Shown here piece after piece: positions 39,847-39,916 of a stretch of 39,916 bases of DNA. Each line of letters begins with the position of its first letter. The stretch's first letter is position 1. A program made the translations under genes and the position numbers. The notes under the pieces are model-generated. The model ran no database searches. It had not been told where the DNA came from and was given only the letters and a program-made list of their open reading frames with translations. Source of the stretch: an uncultured Mycoplasmatota bacterium (GTDB lineage Bacteria > Bacillota_I > Bacilli_A > RF39 > UBA660); NCBI GenBank assembly GCA_900543675.1, contig UQRY01000015.1, positions 1-39,916 on the forward strand, written 5' to 3'.

Positions 39847-39916
39847 CGACTATCGGAAGTGAAGTCTGTGGAGAATAAAGGTTACTTTATCGATGAAGCA
39901 GAAAGCCCAGGAGGCA
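39847..39916 (+). mobile_element. TnpB 3'-end / omega-RNA-like sequence at the window edge (partial)
   Basis: Frame 1 is open after a TAG at 39844-39846 and reads RLSEVKSVENKGYFIDEAE then SPGG, up to the last complete codon. The tail ENKGYFIDEAESPGG resembles the C-terminus of TnpB (RNA-guided nuclease of IS200/IS605 elements), whose 3' DNA also encodes the omega RNA. The last 28 bases match 16091-16118 at 19 positions, with CAGGAGGCA identical. The rest of the TnpB gene is not upstream: a terminator for DUF3048 ends at 39768 and only ~75 AT-rich bases lie between. A short inverted pair TTGCTT (39782-39787) / AAGCAA (from 39823) is compatible with an element end. The window stops inside it. 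Confidence 0.45.

Noticed and set aside
1..39916. CRISPR arrays, tRNA, rRNA, prophage genes, reassigned UGA code
   Set aside because: I saw no regularly spaced repeats, no tRNA or rRNA signature and no phage structural genes; TGA acts as a normal stop.

Overview
The window is AT-rich (roughly one third G+C by eye) and reads cleanly with the standard bacterial code; TGA is used as a stop at 18781-19020 and 16812-17312. Ribosome binding sites are strong (AGGAGG and AGGTGG/GGTGAT types), intrinsic terminators are common, and a gerA-type spore germination operon is present. With the BspA-like surface protein, arylsulfate sulfotransferase, LtaS-type enzyme and Ig-like surface proteins, this suggests an uncultured, probably gut-associated, spore-forming low-GC Bacillota (Bacilli/Erysipelotrichia-like). 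The taxonomy is inference. The odd length, and ends that fall in a repetitive surface gene (left) and a transposon-like sequence (right), suggest a complete assembly contig.

Layout. 1-1621: an Ig-like repeat surface protein broken by a one-base frameshift. 1691-2980: a pentapeptide-repeat protein and a small membrane-anchored protein. 2965-6428 (minus): germinant receptor operon gerA-gerC-gerB. 6545-8038: a tandem pair of divergent protein-kinase-like proteins. 8143-10930: a membrane-anchored XRE regulator and an arylsulfate sulfotransferase. 11138-14679: a TasA/BspA-like surface protein and an LtaS-family sulfatase-fold enzyme. 14749-18157: an RNA/DNA maintenance cluster (RlmD, cyclophilin lipoprotein, deoxyinosine/uracil glycosylase, RluA), interrupted after rlmD by a small TnpB-tail remnant. 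18216-20741: three membrane or surface proteins and a small charged protein. 20824-28354: a Ca2+-type P-ATPase, a helical protein, a MacB/FtsX-type ABC transporter, a metallophosphoesterase and TspO. 28351-31097 (minus): a VanR/VanS-like two-component system and a C39-like peptidase. 31181-38456: mostly uncharacterised accessory genes. 38649-39725: a DUF3048 (YerB-like) protein. 39847-39916: a second TnpB-tail-like sequence that runs off the end.

The most informative regulatory observation is a 22-bp box (20 of 22 identical) made of CTTAAG half-sites spaced 11 bp. It occurs only upstream of the VanR-like regulator and upstream of the C39-like peptidase, which implies an autoregulated signalling unit controlling an exported protease, with no vancomycin-resistance enzymes in the window. 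The other points for follow-up are two TnpB-tail/omega-RNA-like remnants without tnpB, the tandem kinase-like pair, three unexplained structured intergenic elements (10971-11061, 33403-33456, 35078-35131), and the island of unknown genes at 31-38 kb.
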